In this document: positions 37,960 through 47,853 of the stretch, one piece after another
How the letters are laid out: the number at the start of each line of letters is the position of its first letter
How positions within the stretch are numbered: the first letter of the stretch is position 1
Source: an uncultured Clostridium sp.
Lineage (GTDB): Bacteria; Bacillota; Clostridia; Clostridiales; Clostridiaceae
Assembly (NCBI GenBank): GCA_900543325.1
Contig: UQQU01000003.1
Span: 13,539-77,538 of the forward strand
Length of the DNA: 64,000 nucleotides
Direction of reading: 5' to 3'
Position numbers and translations under genes: made by a program
Notes under the pieces: model-generated
Seen by the model: only the letters and a program-made list of their open reading frames with translations
Told to the model about the DNA's origin: nothing
Databases searched by the model: none

Positions 37960-38808
37960 TTATCGGAATGATGATGGTGATACTCCATAATATTTTTTAA
38001 AAAGTTTACTAAAGTGATATGCATCATTATACCCAACTCTTTTAGCTATAACTTTAATTGGCAATGAATTATCTTTTAATAGTTCTTCAGCTTTTTCCAA
38101 CCTTATTTTTATTAAATAATTTATTGGTGAATCACCTATTTCTTCTTTAAATATCTTTGAAATATAAACAGGACTTAAATACATATTCTTAGATATCTTA
38201 TCCAAAGAAATATCATTCATATAATTATCATTCATATAATTTATTATTGACTTAACTATATTTTGTTTCTCATTTGATTCTAAAGAACAACTATATATAT
38301 TCTCTTCTACTTTCTCATCATCATCTTCAAGTTCCCTACAAATTATTATTAACAATTTCATTACTAAAGATTTAAGTACTAATGGATAACCCATTCTTTT
38401 CATCTTTTCTTCTTTAATAATTTCATCACAGCATTTTAAAAATTCACTTCCATGTTTTTTAAATTTTAATACAGGACCTACTCCCTTGTTGTCTATATAA
38501 TTATCTCTTATTTCACTTAATTTAAAATTATTAATTCCTATATGTAATTGAGTATACTTCGATCTTTCATTTGGTGTTTCCATATGATACAATCCTGGAT
38601 TAGATAATAATAAATCTCCCTTATTAAGTATATACTCATTTCCATCAATATAATATTCAACCTTTCCAGATGTCACAATAGATAACTCTAAAAAATCATG
38701 ACAGTGATATTTAAAATCATAACTTTTTTTAGTTGCATCAACTACTCCTTGAAATGCAAATAATAAATCCGGATTATAATTTTCTGTACATAAACCATAT
38801 TCAAACAT
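37960..38808 (-). CDS. AraC-family regulator with cupin sensor domain
   Basis: 282 aa. N-terminal cupin-like fold (HCHDFLELSIVTSGKVEYYIDG, LLLSNPGLYHM) of the type that binds small molecules, and C-terminal AraC double helix-turn-helix (ISKNMYLSPVYISKIFK, IAKRVGYNDAYHFSKLFKK). It is divergent from the ABC exporter at 38960 and immediately upstream of bceR, so it could control either. No ligand can be proposed. Confidence 0.85.
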   Translation of the reverse strand: MFEYGLCTENYNPDLLFAFQGVVDATKKSYDFKYHCHDFLELSIVTSGKVEYYIDGNEYILNKGDLLLSNPGLYHMETPNERSKYTQLHIGINNFKLSEIRDNYIDNKGVGPVLKFKKHGSEFLKCCDEIIKEEKMKRMGYPLVLKSLVMKLLIIICRELEDDDEKVEENIYSCSLESNEKQNIVKSIINYMNDNYMNDISLDKISKNMYLSPVYISKIFKEEIGDSPINYLIKIRLEKAEELLKDNSLPIKVIAKRVGYNDAYHFSKLFKKYYGVSPSSFR

Positions 38809-38959
38809 AATTTTCTCCTTATACCATATAACTCCACTTTATTATAACTTTATATAATAATATACATCAATAGTTTAAGATATCACATTTCATTTTTGCT
38901 CAACAAATAATAATCTATATAAGGAAATTATATTAATTATTTATTCGGAGGTAGCTGAA

Positions 38960-40702
38960 ATGGAAAGCTTAAAATGGATAATTGGGTATTTAAAAAAACA
39001 TATTATAAAATACAGTATTTCTTTAATACTAGTATTAGTAACTTCATTACTAAGTATGATAAATCCATTTCTTGCTGGCGATATCGTAGACAAGGTATTG
39101 AATGGAAATCAAAAAAACATATTAATTCCAATTCTTATTGCTATGCTTGTTGTAGTTATAATAAAAGGATTAATAACCTATTTATATCAACTTATTTTCG
39201 AACAGGTTTCTCAAGATATTCTTCTTAAAATTAGAGAAGATTTATATGCAAAGTTATTAAAATTAGATTTCGATTATTACAATAATACAAAAACTGGTGA
39301 TATCATGGCTAGAATGACAGGTGATACTGATTCTCTTCGTCACTTTATAGCTTGGGTAGTTTATAATATTCTATCAAATGTCAGTGTATTTATATTTGCA
39401 ATTATATCAATGGCATATGTTAATTTACCATTAACACTATTTATGATATCAATCTGCCCTATAATTGCTATACTTACTGTAAAAATGGGAATAAAAATTT
39501 CTCCAACTTTTTATAACATAAGAGAAGCTTATTCTAGATTAAATTCTGTTACTCAAGAAAATATTAGTGGTAATAGAGTTGTTAAGGCATTTAGCCGTGA
39601 GGACTTTGAAATAAAGAAATTTGATAATGAAAATTTAAATTATAAAAACAGAAACTTAGATACTACAAATATTATAGGAAAATACATGCCTATACTTGAA
39701 TTTCTATCAAGCTTTTTATCTATAATAATGATACTTGTTGGTGGAATATTAGTAATTAATAAATCTATGACCTTAGGTGATTTAGTAGTATTCAATGGAT
39801 TAATTTGGGCATTAAATAATCCTATGAGAATGGCTGGATATTTAATAAATGATACTGAAAGATTTATTGCTTCTTCTATTAAAATAAGGGAACTTTTAAA
39901 TACTGAATCATCTATTAAAGATCCTGAAGCTCCAATAAAGCCTGAAAGAATCCGTGGTGATATATTATTTGACAATGTTTCTTTCAGTTATGGTGATACT
40001 ACTGCATTAAAGAATATTTCCTTTGAAGCTAAAAGAGGACAAACTATTGGAATTATAGGACCTACTGGCTCTGGAAAATCTAGCTTAGTTAACTTAATCT
40101 GCAGATTCTACGATGCTACTGAAGGAGAAATTTATATAGATAATATTCCAATTAAAGATTTAAACATAAAACACCTTAGATCTTCCATCGGTATGGCAAT
40201 GCAAGATATATTCTTATTTTCAGACACAATCGAAGGAAACATTGCTTACGGTTGCCCTTCTGTATCATTAGAGCAAATTAAAGATATAGCTAAACTTTCA
40301 GAAGCCCATAACTTTATATCTGAAATGCCTGAAGGCTATGACACTATTGTTGGTGAACGCGGTGTAGGTTTATCTGGTGGACAAAGACAAAGAATTTCTT
40401 TAGCTAGAGCACTTATTACAAATCCTTCAATATTAATTTTAGATGATACAACATCTGCAGTTGATATGGAAACTGAATTTAAAATTCAACAAGAAGTAAA
40501 TTTAAATAATCCAAATAGAACTAACTTTATAATAGCTCATAGAATATCTTCTGTTAAATCAGCTGATTTAATTTTAGTTCTTGAAAATGGACGAATCATT
40601 GAAAGTGGTACTCATGATTCATTAGTTAAAAATAAAGGTTATTATTATGAAGTTTATAAAACTCAATTTGGAGACTTTAATGTATCTAAGGAGGCGATTT
40701 AA
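38960..40702 (+). CDS. ABC exporter half-transporter, subunit 1 (degenerate site)
   Basis: 580 aa. Six-span exporter membrane domain and C-terminal ATPase: Walker A GPTGSGKS, signature LSGGQRQR, Walker B ILILDDTTSAVD. The catalytic Glu after Walker B is replaced by Asp, as in the inactive-site subunit of heterodimeric exporters such as LmrCD or TM287/288. The next gene starts directly at its stop. Likely a multidrug or lipid exporter; substrate unknown. Confidence 0.9.
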   Translation: MESLKWIIGYLKKHIIKYSISLILVLVTSLLSMINPFLAGDIVDKVLNGNQKNILIPILIAMLVVVIIKGLITYLYQLIFEQVSQDILLKIREDLYAKLLKLDFDYYNNTKTGDIMARMTGDTDSLRHFIAWVVYNILSNVSVFIFAIISMAYVNLPLTLFMISICPIIAILTVKMGIKISPTFYNIREAYSRLNSVTQENISGNRVVKAFSREDFEIKKFDNENLNYKNRNLDTTNIIGKYMPILEFLSSFLSIIMILVGGILVINKSMTLGDLVVFNGLIWALNNPMRMAGYLINDTERFIASSIKIRELLNTESSIKDPEAPIKPERIRGDILFDNVSFSYGDTTALKNISFEAKRGQTIGIIGPTGSGKSSLVNLICRFYDATEGEIYIDNIPIKDLNIKHLRSSIGMAMQDIFLFSDTIEGNIAYGCPSVSLEQIKDIAKLSEAHNFISEMPEGYDTIVGERGVGLSGGQRQRISLARALITNPSILILDDTTSAVDMETEFKIQQEVNLNNPNRTNFIIAHRISSVKSADLILVLENGRIIESGTHDSLVKNKGYYYEVYKTQFGDFNVSKEAI

Positions 40703-42484
40703 ATGGCTAGAAATAAATATGATATAGATGAAGAATTACAAGAAGGGTTTAACATTTCTCATCTTAAAAGACTTATAAGATATATGAAACCCTACAAAAA
40801 TAAAGTTATACTTTCTGTAACTTTAATGATAATCTCAAGCTTTGTTTCTTTACTTGGACCATATTTAATAAAAATTGCATTAGATGATATTATTCCATCA
40901 GGAAACTTAGTAAATTTAACAATATTGTCAGTTATTTATGCTCTATCCCTTATATTGGTTAGTGCTTTTATGAAACAACGTATAATAACAATGGGTAAAG
41001 TTGGCCAAGATATTTTAGTTGATATGAGAAAGGACTTATTTGTTAATCTACAAACATTACCATTTAGTTACTACGATAGTAGACCTCACGGGAAAATATT
41101 AGTTAGAGTTGTAAACTATATAAATTCACTAAGTGATTTATTATCTAATGGTTTTGTTAATTTAATAGCTGATACTGTTACTTTAATAATTACCGTAATA
41201 TTTATGTTTGTTTTAGATTATAGATTAGCTCTTGTTAGCTTACTAGGTTTACCTTTACTTATGACAGTTATAATGTCTATAAAAAAAGCTCAAAGAAGAG
41301 CTCATCAAAAACTTAGCTCAAAGCAATCAAATATGAATGCTTATGTTCATGAAAGTATAAATGGAATAAAAGTAACTCAATCCTTTTCTAGAGAAGAAGA
41401 AAATATGCGTATCTATAAAGATGTTTGTAAACAATATAGTGATGCATGGATGGACTCTGTTAAATTAAACTTTTTAGTCTGGCCATCTATTGATATTATT
41501 TCCGTTGCATCTGTTGCTCTAATTTACCTTTTTGGTATTTTAGTATTTGATTCTTCTATTAAAGTAGGAGTATTGGTTGCCTTTATAGGATATGTTTGGA
41601 GATTCTGGGCTCCTATAACTAATATCGGTAACTTCTATAATACTATTATTAATGCTATGGCCTATCTTGAAAGAATATTTGAAACAATGGATGAAAAACC
41701 TTTAATTCATGATAAGGTAGGTGCTACTATACTTCCCCCTATAGAAGGTCACGTAGAGTTTAAAGATGTAACATTTATGTATGAAGAAGATAATCCTATA
41801 TTAAAAAATATAAATATTAATATACAAAGTGGAGAATCCATCGCTTTAGTTGGTCCTACTGGCGCTGGTAAAAGTACTATTGTAAGCTTAATAAGTAGAT
41901 TCTATGACATAAATGAAGGACAAATTTTAATTGATGGTATTGATATACGTGACGTAACTCTAAAATCACTTAGAGAACAAATGGGAATAATGCTTCAGGA
42001 TTCATTTATATTCTCTGGAACAATAATGGATAATATACGTTATGGTAATCTTGAAGCTACTGATGAGGAAGTAATTGCTGCTGCTAAAGTTGTTAGAGCT
42101 CATGATTTTATAATGGAGTTTGAAAATGGCTATTATACAGAAGTAAATGAAAGAGGCAGTCGTCTATCTGTTGGACAAAGACAACTTATATCCTTTGCTA
42201 GAGCCTTACTTGCAGATCCTAAAATACTAATTTTAGATGAAGCTACTTCTAGTATAGATACCCAAACTGAACTTCTTCTTCAAAAAGGTCTAGATGAACT
42301 TCTTAAGGGAAGAACTTCATTTATAATTGCACATAGATTATCAACTATTAAGAACTCTTCTAGAATTATGTATATAGATAATGGTAGTATTGTTGAATGC
42401 GGAACTCACGATGAATTAATGTCACTAAAAGGTCACTACTATAACCTTTACCAATCACAATACGCCCTACTAAATGCAGTATAA
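40703..42484 (+). CDS. ABC exporter half-transporter, subunit 2
   Basis: 593 aa. Six-span membrane domain plus ATPase with Walker A GPTGAGKS, variant signature LSVGQRQL and canonical Walker B ILILDEATSSID. Its variant signature and subunit 1's Asp fall in the same composite nucleotide site, so the pair has one degenerate and one active site, typical of heterodimers. The ribosome site AAGGAGG lies inside the end of subunit 1. The structured repeat begins one base after its stop codon. Confidence 0.9.
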   Translation: MARNKYDIDEELQEGFNISHLKRLIRYMKPYKNKVILSVTLMIISSFVSLLGPYLIKIALDDIIPSGNLVNLTILSVIYALSLILVSAFMKQRIITMGKVGQDILVDMRKDLFVNLQTLPFSYYDSRPHGKILVRVVNYINSLSDLLSNGFVNLIADTVTLIITVIFMFVLDYRLALVSLLGLPLLMTVIMSIKKAQRRAHQKLSSKQSNMNAYVHESINGIKVTQSFSREEENMRIYKDVCKQYSDAWMDSVKLNFLVWPSIDIISVASVALIYLFGILVFDSSIKVGVLVAFIGYVWRFWAPITNIGNFYNTIINAMAYLERIFETMDEKPLIHDKVGATILPPIEGHVEFKDVTFMYEEDNPILKNININIQSGESIALVGPTGAGKSTIVSLISRFYDINEGQILIDGIDIRDVTLKSLREQMGIMLQDSFIFSGTIMDNIRYGNLEATDEEVIAAAKVVRAHDFIMEFENGYYTEVNERGSRLSVGQRQLISFARALLADPKILILDEATSSIDTQTELLLQKGLDELLKGRTSFIIAHRLSTIKNSSRIMYIDNGSIVECGTHDELMSLKGHYYNLYQSQYALLNAV

Positions 42485-43064
42485 CTAAATTGTTCATTAT
42501 AGCTTAAGTGCCGTGATGACGAAAATTAATGATATTACCTCCAGGAATTAGTGTAATTTGCGTTAAGAATTTAATTACAATATTCCTTACGATAATATCA
42601 TTAATTTTTCTCTATCACTAGCTTTTAAGCTAAAGGATACAATTTCCTGCGTAACCACCTTAAGAGTTAACGACTTCTGCTATATTTTATATAATAAATT
42701 GTTAACTTCTAAGATATATATTTTTAAATAAACTAAGAATATTAATATACAAATTAACTATCTTATCAAAATAATATGTAGCACAAAACATTAACTATAA
42801 AGTGGCGTATTATAAGCAAACACATGTAAAAAGAAAAAAATGAAATATTTATTTGGAGGTATCATTGAAATTAAGCCGTAGAATTTAATAATTGATGGAG
42901 TAAAGTTGCGTAAAGAAGTTTTTACTGTTTGAGCGAATAGCGAGTTTAAAAACTTTAGCAAACTTTACGGAATCAATTATATAAATTCTAGGTGAAAATT
43001 TCACCTTTACCGTAAGATAAATATTCCATTTTTTCGCTTCCATTTGGTGCGCAATATTATTCAA
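42485..43064. repeat. Structured intergenic element, copy 2
   Basis: Same architecture and ends as copy 1 (CTAAATTGTTC ... GGTGCGCAATATTATTCAA), 580 bp, no ORF. Domain I (about 42500-42633) lacks the apical arm of copy 1 but keeps GTGAT/ATCAC and the AAAATTAATGATATTA stem. Domain II (about 42647-42818) keeps GTTAAC, TGCTA/TAGCA and a CCAC/GTGG stem where copy 1 has CCCC/GGGG. Domain III (about 42830-43045) keeps GAATTT/AAATTC and has ATAATTGAT/ATCAATTAT, GTAAAGTTGC/GCAAACTTTAC and AAGTTTTTA/TAAAAACTT where copy 1 has different paired sequence. The right end contains the DedA stop codon. Confidence 0.85.
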
Positions 43065-43561
43065 CGGAGTATTGTTTTTAGGCCGAAGTATCCGAAGGAG
43101 ATTAATGCAGTATTCCATATACTAATTCCTAAAGTTGAATATAATAAAAAACCACCAAAATCAAATCTTAACACTCCTGAAACTAAAGATATTAAAACTC
43201 TTGCTACAGGAATAAGCCTACATATAAAAACTGTTTTATTTCCATATTTATTTGAGTATTTAAATATTTTTTCTATATACTTTTTAGTTTTTTCTGATTT
43301 CTTATTAAACCAACCTAAAATTGGTGTTCCAAAATAATATCCTATTATATAGAATACACAACTTCCAAATACAGCTGCTACTATTGATATTAATATTACT
43401 AAAAAAAGATTTCCTCTAGTTTCTGCAACACAGGCTCCAATAGTTGGCATTACTACTGTAGCTGGAACACCTGGACAATTTAGATGCTCTAAAAAAATCA
43501 CTACAAATAAAAAAAATAAACCATAGTTTACAAAATAATTTAAAATTAATTCAATTCCCAT
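43061..43561 (-). CDS. DedA-family membrane protein, probably C-terminally shortened
   Basis: 166 aa. DedA/VTT fold: LEHLNCPGVPATVVMP near the start, then FICRLIPVARVLISLVSGVLRF, the family's conserved amphipathic segment. DedA proteins act in membrane lipid (undecaprenyl phosphate or phospholipid) translocation. Members are usually near 200 residues with another membrane segment after the GY-F motif. Here the frame ends seven residues after GYF, and its TGA is the last bases of the structured repeat. Insertion of the repeat may have removed the natural C-terminus; whether it still works is unknown. Confidence 0.8.
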   Translation of the reverse strand: MGIELILNYFVNYGLFFLFVVIFLEHLNCPGVPATVVMPTIGACVAETRGNLFLVILISIVAAVFGSCVFYIIGYYFGTPILGWFNKKSEKTKKYIEKIFKYSNKYGNKTVFICRLIPVARVLISLVSGVLRFDFGGFLLYSTLGISIWNTALISFGYFGLKTILR

Positions 43562-43852
43562 AAATAATTACCCTCTTTTTTGTAGTCTTTGCTACATAAA
43601 TATTGTTTTATAATATGTTAATAAATTGAAATATATACTGCTTTATTATTACTTAACCATAATATGCTTTACTTATGAATTCTTAACTTTTTGTTACATT
43701 TATTATTTTTTTCTTAATTATTTTATGTTACCGATTTCATTTTCTTGGAATATTACTATAATAGTTGTATAATAATCTATGATTTAATAACAGTTTAACT
43801 TTTGTTTAACAAATATTTAATACAGAAATAATCAATCATAGGGGGATTTTTT

Positions 43853-46030
43853 ATGAAACTTTCTTTTAAGGAGCAATCAACCCGCTCATTTTTGAAATTT
43901 TTATTTGCTCCATTAATTATTAACTTTATTATTGAACTTTGTAGTAGAAGAAGTCTAGGTGATACTTTTGGATATATATTTGGATCTCCACTAGTATTTT
44001 TATATAATTCATTAATTATATTAGCTACACTGTCTATTGTATTGTTATTTAAAAGAAGAACATTTTTCTTTACTTTAATAACTACTATATGGATAGGATT
44101 TGGTATAACTAATGGAATCATACTAAGTAATAGGGTAACCCCTTTTACAGCTACTGATTTAACACTTGCTGACTTAGGTTTAGGAATAATATCTAAATAT
44201 TTATCTCCAACTGTTACTAATATTATAGCTGGCTTTTTAATCCTTGTAATTATTGGAATTGTATTCCTATTCTTTAAAGGGCCTAAATATAAAGGAAAAC
44301 TTAATTATAAGAAAAATATATTAATTGTTACATGTGTATGGGCTTTTCTTTTCCTTTCAACAAAAGTTGCTTTAGGATTTAATGTAATTGCTTCTTACTT
44401 TGGAAATATTGCATTTGCTTATGAAGATTATGGCTTCCCTTATTGTTTCTCTAATACCTTATTAAATACAGGTATTGATAAGCCAAAAGATTATTCTGAG
44501 GAAAAAATTGCTTCTATTTCTGATTTAATTGCATCAAATAATACAAGCAATGAGGTTGGCAGTAATGACATTTTACTAGCTAGTACAGAAGGTGGATTAA
44601 ATCACGAAACTGATTCAGATAAACCAAATATAGTAATGGTCCAATTAGAATCATTCTTTGATCCAACATTAGTTAAGTATTTACAATTTTCTCAAGACCC
44701 AGTACCTAATTTCAGAAAACTTATGGAAAATTATTCATCTGGATATTTAACAGTTCCATCTGTTGGTGCCGGTACTGCAAACACAGAATTTGAAGTACTA
44801 ACTGGTATGAGTTTACAATTCTTTGGTCCTGGAGAATACCCATATAAGACTATTCTTCAAGAAAGCACTGCTGAAAGTGTAAGCTATGATTTAAAAGAAT
44901 TAGGTTATTCCACTCATGCTATTCACAATAACAAAGGGACTTTCTATGGTAGAAACTTTGTATTTTCACAATTAGGATTTGATACATTTACATCTTTAGA
45001 ATATATGAATGTTGAAGAATATACTCCAAAAGATTGGGCAAAAGATTTTTACCTTACAGATGAAATACTTAAGTGTTTAAACTCTACTGAAGGTTCAGAT
45101 TTTGTATATACTATTTCTGTACAAGCCCATGGAGATTATCCAAAGGAAAAAGTATTAGAAAATCCTCAAATTGAAGTTAGTGGATTACCTGATGAAGAAA
45201 CTACTAATGCTTTCACATATTATATAAATCAATTATATGAAGTTGACCAATTTGTTGGAGAATTAGTAGAAGCACTTTCTAATATTGATGAAGATACTGT
45301 TTTAGTTTTATTCGGAGATCACTTACCAACATTAGGTTTTAAAGATGAAGATTTAGTTAATAACTCTATCTTCCAAACTGAATATGTTATTTGGAGCAAT
45401 TTTGATATGCCTAAAAATGATCAAGATTTAACTGCATATCAATTAACATCATCTGTATTAAATAGCTTAAATATAGATAATGGTGTTTTAACAAAATTCC
45501 ATAATCAATTTAAAAATACAAGTGATTATTTAGCTGATTTAAAATTATTACAATATGATATGTTATATGGTGAACAATATATTTATGATGGTACTAATCC
45601 ATTTATAGCAACAGACTTAAAAATGGGAACTTATGATATTTCTATAACAGATGTTTATGAAGAAATTGCTACCCCAGAAGAAAGTACTATAAGTGAAGAA
45701 GTTGCCGTAACTGAAGAAAGTGAAAATCTAGACAGTGCTGAAAATCTAGAGGAAAGTCCAGTTTCGGAAAACACTGAAATAACCGAAGAAATAGATGAAT
45801 CAGAAGCAAAGAAAAACCTTATTGTAAAAGGTGAAAACTTTAATGAATTTAGTAAAATTTATATCAATGGTAAATATACTAAAACTGTATTTATAGATTC
45901 TAATACACTTATGGTTAAGAATAGCAAGTTAGAGCCTAATTCTTCAATAGTAGTTATTCAGCGTACAACTGGTGGTGGAAAATTAAGTTCTACAAATGAA
46001 TTTATTTATCCAGTTATATCAGAAGAATAA
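43853..46030 (+). CDS. LTA synthase family sulfatase-fold membrane enzyme
   Basis: 725 aa. About five membrane segments within residues 15-200, then an extracellular sulfatase-fold domain: QLESFFDP, catalytic Thr in VGAGTANTEFEVLTG, HNNKGTFYGR, and metal site FGDHLPTLG. The family transfers glycerol-phosphate from phosphatidylglycerol onto lipoteichoic acid or another glycan. After about residue 600 there is an acidic, Glu-rich linker (about 605-650), then a small beta domain (about 655-725) resembling an IPT/TIG fold. This tail is unusual. GGGGG precedes the ATG. Confidence 0.88.
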   Translation: MKLSFKEQSTRSFLKFLFAPLIINFIIELCSRRSLGDTFGYIFGSPLVFLYNSLIILATLSIVLLFKRRTFFFTLITTIWIGFGITNGIILSNRVTPFTATDLTLADLGLGIISKYLSPTVTNIIAGFLILVIIGIVFLFFKGPKYKGKLNYKKNILIVTCVWAFLFLSTKVALGFNVIASYFGNIAFAYEDYGFPYCFSNTLLNTGIDKPKDYSEEKIASISDLIASNNTSNEVGSNDILLASTEGGLNHETDSDKPNIVMVQLESFFDPTLVKYLQFSQDPVPNFRKLMENYSSGYLTVPSVGAGTANTEFEVLTGMSLQFFGPGEYPYKTILQESTAESVSYDLKELGYSTHAIHNNKGTFYGRNFVFSQLGFDTFTSLEYMNVEEYTPKDWAKDFYLTDEILKCLNSTEGSDFVYTISVQAHGDYPKEKVLENPQIEVSGLPDEETTNAFTYYINQLYEVDQFVGELVEALSNIDEDTVLVLFGDHLPTLGFKDEDLVNNSIFQTEYVIWSNFDMPKNDQDLTAYQLTSSVLNSLNIDNGVLTKFHNQFKNTSDYLADLKLLQYDMLYGEQYIYDGTNPFIATDLKMGTYDISITDVYEEIATPEESTISEEVAVTEESENLDSAENLEESPVSENTEITEEIDESEAKKNLIVKGENFNEFSKIYINGKYTKTVFIDSNTLMVKNSKLEPNSSIVVIQRTTGGGKLSSTNEFIYPVISEE

Positions 46031-46083
46031 ATTACAATATATAAGTTAATAGTTAAACTCAAATTTAAGTTTTAAAGATAATT

Positions 46084-46128
46084 AAATGCAGTATATATTT
46101 TGTTTTATACAAAATATATACTGCATTT
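46084..46128. terminator. Bidirectional terminator
   Basis: A 19-bp perfect stem (AAATGCAGTATATATTTTG and its complement) with a six-base loop, between the LtaS-like and rluF stops. Confidence 0.92.
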
Positions 46129-46826
46129 TATGTTTCTATATATCCAGAATCTTCCTTTAATTTCTTTAACTCCTCATCAGTTAAATTTCTCCATTTACCA
46201 TACTCTATATTATCAACTTTTATATTCATTATTCTAACTCGCTCTAATTTTGTTACTGTATATCCAAAAGCTTTAGTCATTCTTCTAATTTGCTTATTAA
46301 GACCTTGTGTCAATATAATATTGAAAGTATTATTACTTATTTTAGTAACTCTACAAGGCCTTGTAATAGCCTCTCCAATATCAACTCCAGCGGACATTCC
46401 TTCAATAAAATTATCATCAAATTCTTTATCTACAGTTACTATATACTCTTTTTCATGCAAGTTATCTGCTTCTAATATTCTATTTGATAGCACCCCATCA
46501 TTGGTCATTATTATTAACCCCTGTGATTCCTTATCTAATCTTCCAACAGGAAATATGTATTGTCCAAAATTCATATAATCTATTATATTATTCTTAACAT
46601 TTTCTGCTGCTGTACAAGTTATACCTACTGGCTTATTTAAAGCTATGTATATCTTCTCCCTCGCTTTTACTTTTTCTCCATCCAATAATATATCATCATA
46701 TTCCTCAACCCATTGTCCTGGCTGACATAAAACACCATTTACAATAACTCTCTTTTCTTCAATTAATCTATTAGTTTCTCTTCTAGAACAAATCCCTAAA
46801 TTACTAAAATATTTGTTTATTCTCAT
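46128..46826 (-). CDS. rluF: 23S rRNA pseudouridine synthase, RluF/RsuA family
   Basis: 232 aa from the ATG at 46826, where GGAAGGA lies upstream; an earlier in-frame start has no ribosome site and adds a non-conserved stretch. N-terminal S4 RNA-binding domain (about 1-45), then the synthase domain with catalytic Asp in VGRLDKESQGL and the ALNKPVGI and GLNKQIRRM motifs. The RluF subgroup modifies U2604 of 23S rRNA. RluB/RsuA specificity is possible. Confidence 0.88.
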   Translation of the reverse strand: MRINKYFSNLGICSRRETNRLIEEKRVIVNGVLCQPGQWVEEYDDILLDGEKVKAREKIYIALNKPVGITCTAAENVKNNIIDYMNFGQYIFPVGRLDKESQGLIIMTNDGVLSNRILEADNLHEKEYIVTVDKEFDDNFIEGMSAGVDIGEAITRPCRVTKISNNTFNIILTQGLNKQIRRMTKAFGYTVTKLERVRIMNIKVDNIEYGKWRNLTDEELKKLKEDSGYIET

Positions 46827-46918
46827 ATAAAAACTTTGTCCTTCCGTTATTAAAATTATTATTATAAACACACTCTAAAATAATAACTATTATACTTCTA
46901 ACCCCTTGCAAATTACAA

Positions 46919-46948
46919 TAAAAAGCCGAATAATAATAATCCGACTTT
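46919..46948 (-). terminator. Terminator after CDF gene
   Basis: Minus strand: AAAGTCGGAT pairs with ATTCGGCTTT (two G-T pairs) and a T run follows, 20 bp after the stop. Confidence 0.8.
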
Positions 46949-46967
46949 TAATTTTACTTACAGTTAT

Positions 46968-47840
46968 TTAATTATTATATGGTTCTGTATGAATATTTAT
47001 CTCCTTAATATAATTTAGATTAGAAATTATACTATGCTCTAAATTATCTGCAATATCATGCGCCTCTTCTAATGTTTTACTTTTATCAATAAAAATACTC
47101 ATATCAATATATGCAATAGATCCATACTTTCTTGACTTAAAGTCTTTTATTCCATATATCTTTTTATTGTTATCTATTAAGGATTTAATTTCTCTAATAT
47201 CTTCTTTACTTATTGAACTATCCATTAACTCATCACAAGCTGATTTTAATATTTCTATCCCTACCTTTATAACAACTATTGCAACTATAATTGATGCTAT
47301 TGGATCTAATATTTTAAAACCAAGCATTGCACCGCCAATTCCGATAAATGCTGCTATAGATGAAAATGCATCTGATCTATGATGCCATGCATCAGCTTTC
47401 AATGATGATGAATTAATTTTCTTAGCTACTCTAATTGTAATTTGATATTGATATTCTTTAACTGCTATTGATATTAAAGCTACAGCTAATGGTAGCGCAT
47501 TAGGTACTAATATATTATTTATATTAATTAAATCTTTAAACCCATCATATCCTATTTTTAAAGCAATACCTATAAGTACAGCAGCTAAAATAAATGAAAC
47601 TAAACTCTCAGCCTTTTCATGACCATATTGATGTTCATCATCCCTTGGCTTTCTTGAAATTTTATTTCCTATAAGAATTCCAATTGAAGTTATTATATCT
47701 GAAGCCGAATGTAATCCATCAGCAATTATAGCCGTAGAATTTCCCAAAATACCTGCTAATATTTTTAGTATGGTCAATCCTATATTAAGTAAAATTGATA
47801 TTACTGTTATTTTATTAGATTCATCATACCTGTTTCCCAC
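46968..47840 (-). CDS. Cation diffusion facilitator (metal exporter)
   Basis: 290 aa. CDF family with six membrane segments, metal-site motifs DGLHSASDI and DAWHHRSDAFSS, and a C-terminal cytoplasmic dimerisation domain. It exports a divalent metal (Zn, Mn, Co, Cd or Fe) in exchange for protons. The start is a GTG with AGGAGG six bases ahead. Two palindromes upstream could bind a metal-responsive repressor. Confidence 0.9.
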   Translation of the reverse strand: MGNRYDESNKITVISILLNIGLTILKILAGILGNSTAIIADGLHSASDIITSIGILIGNKISRKPRDDEHQYGHEKAESLVSFILAAVLIGIALKIGYDGFKDLININNILVPNALPLAVALISIAVKEYQYQITIRVAKKINSSSLKADAWHHRSDAFSSIAAFIGIGGAMLGFKILDPIASIIVAIVVIKVGIEILKSACDELMDSSISKEDIREIKSLIDNNKKIYGIKDFKSRKYGSIAYIDMSIFIDKSKTLEEAHDIADNLEHSIISNLNYIKEINIHTEPYNN

Positions 47841-47853
47841 AATATGCCTCCTA

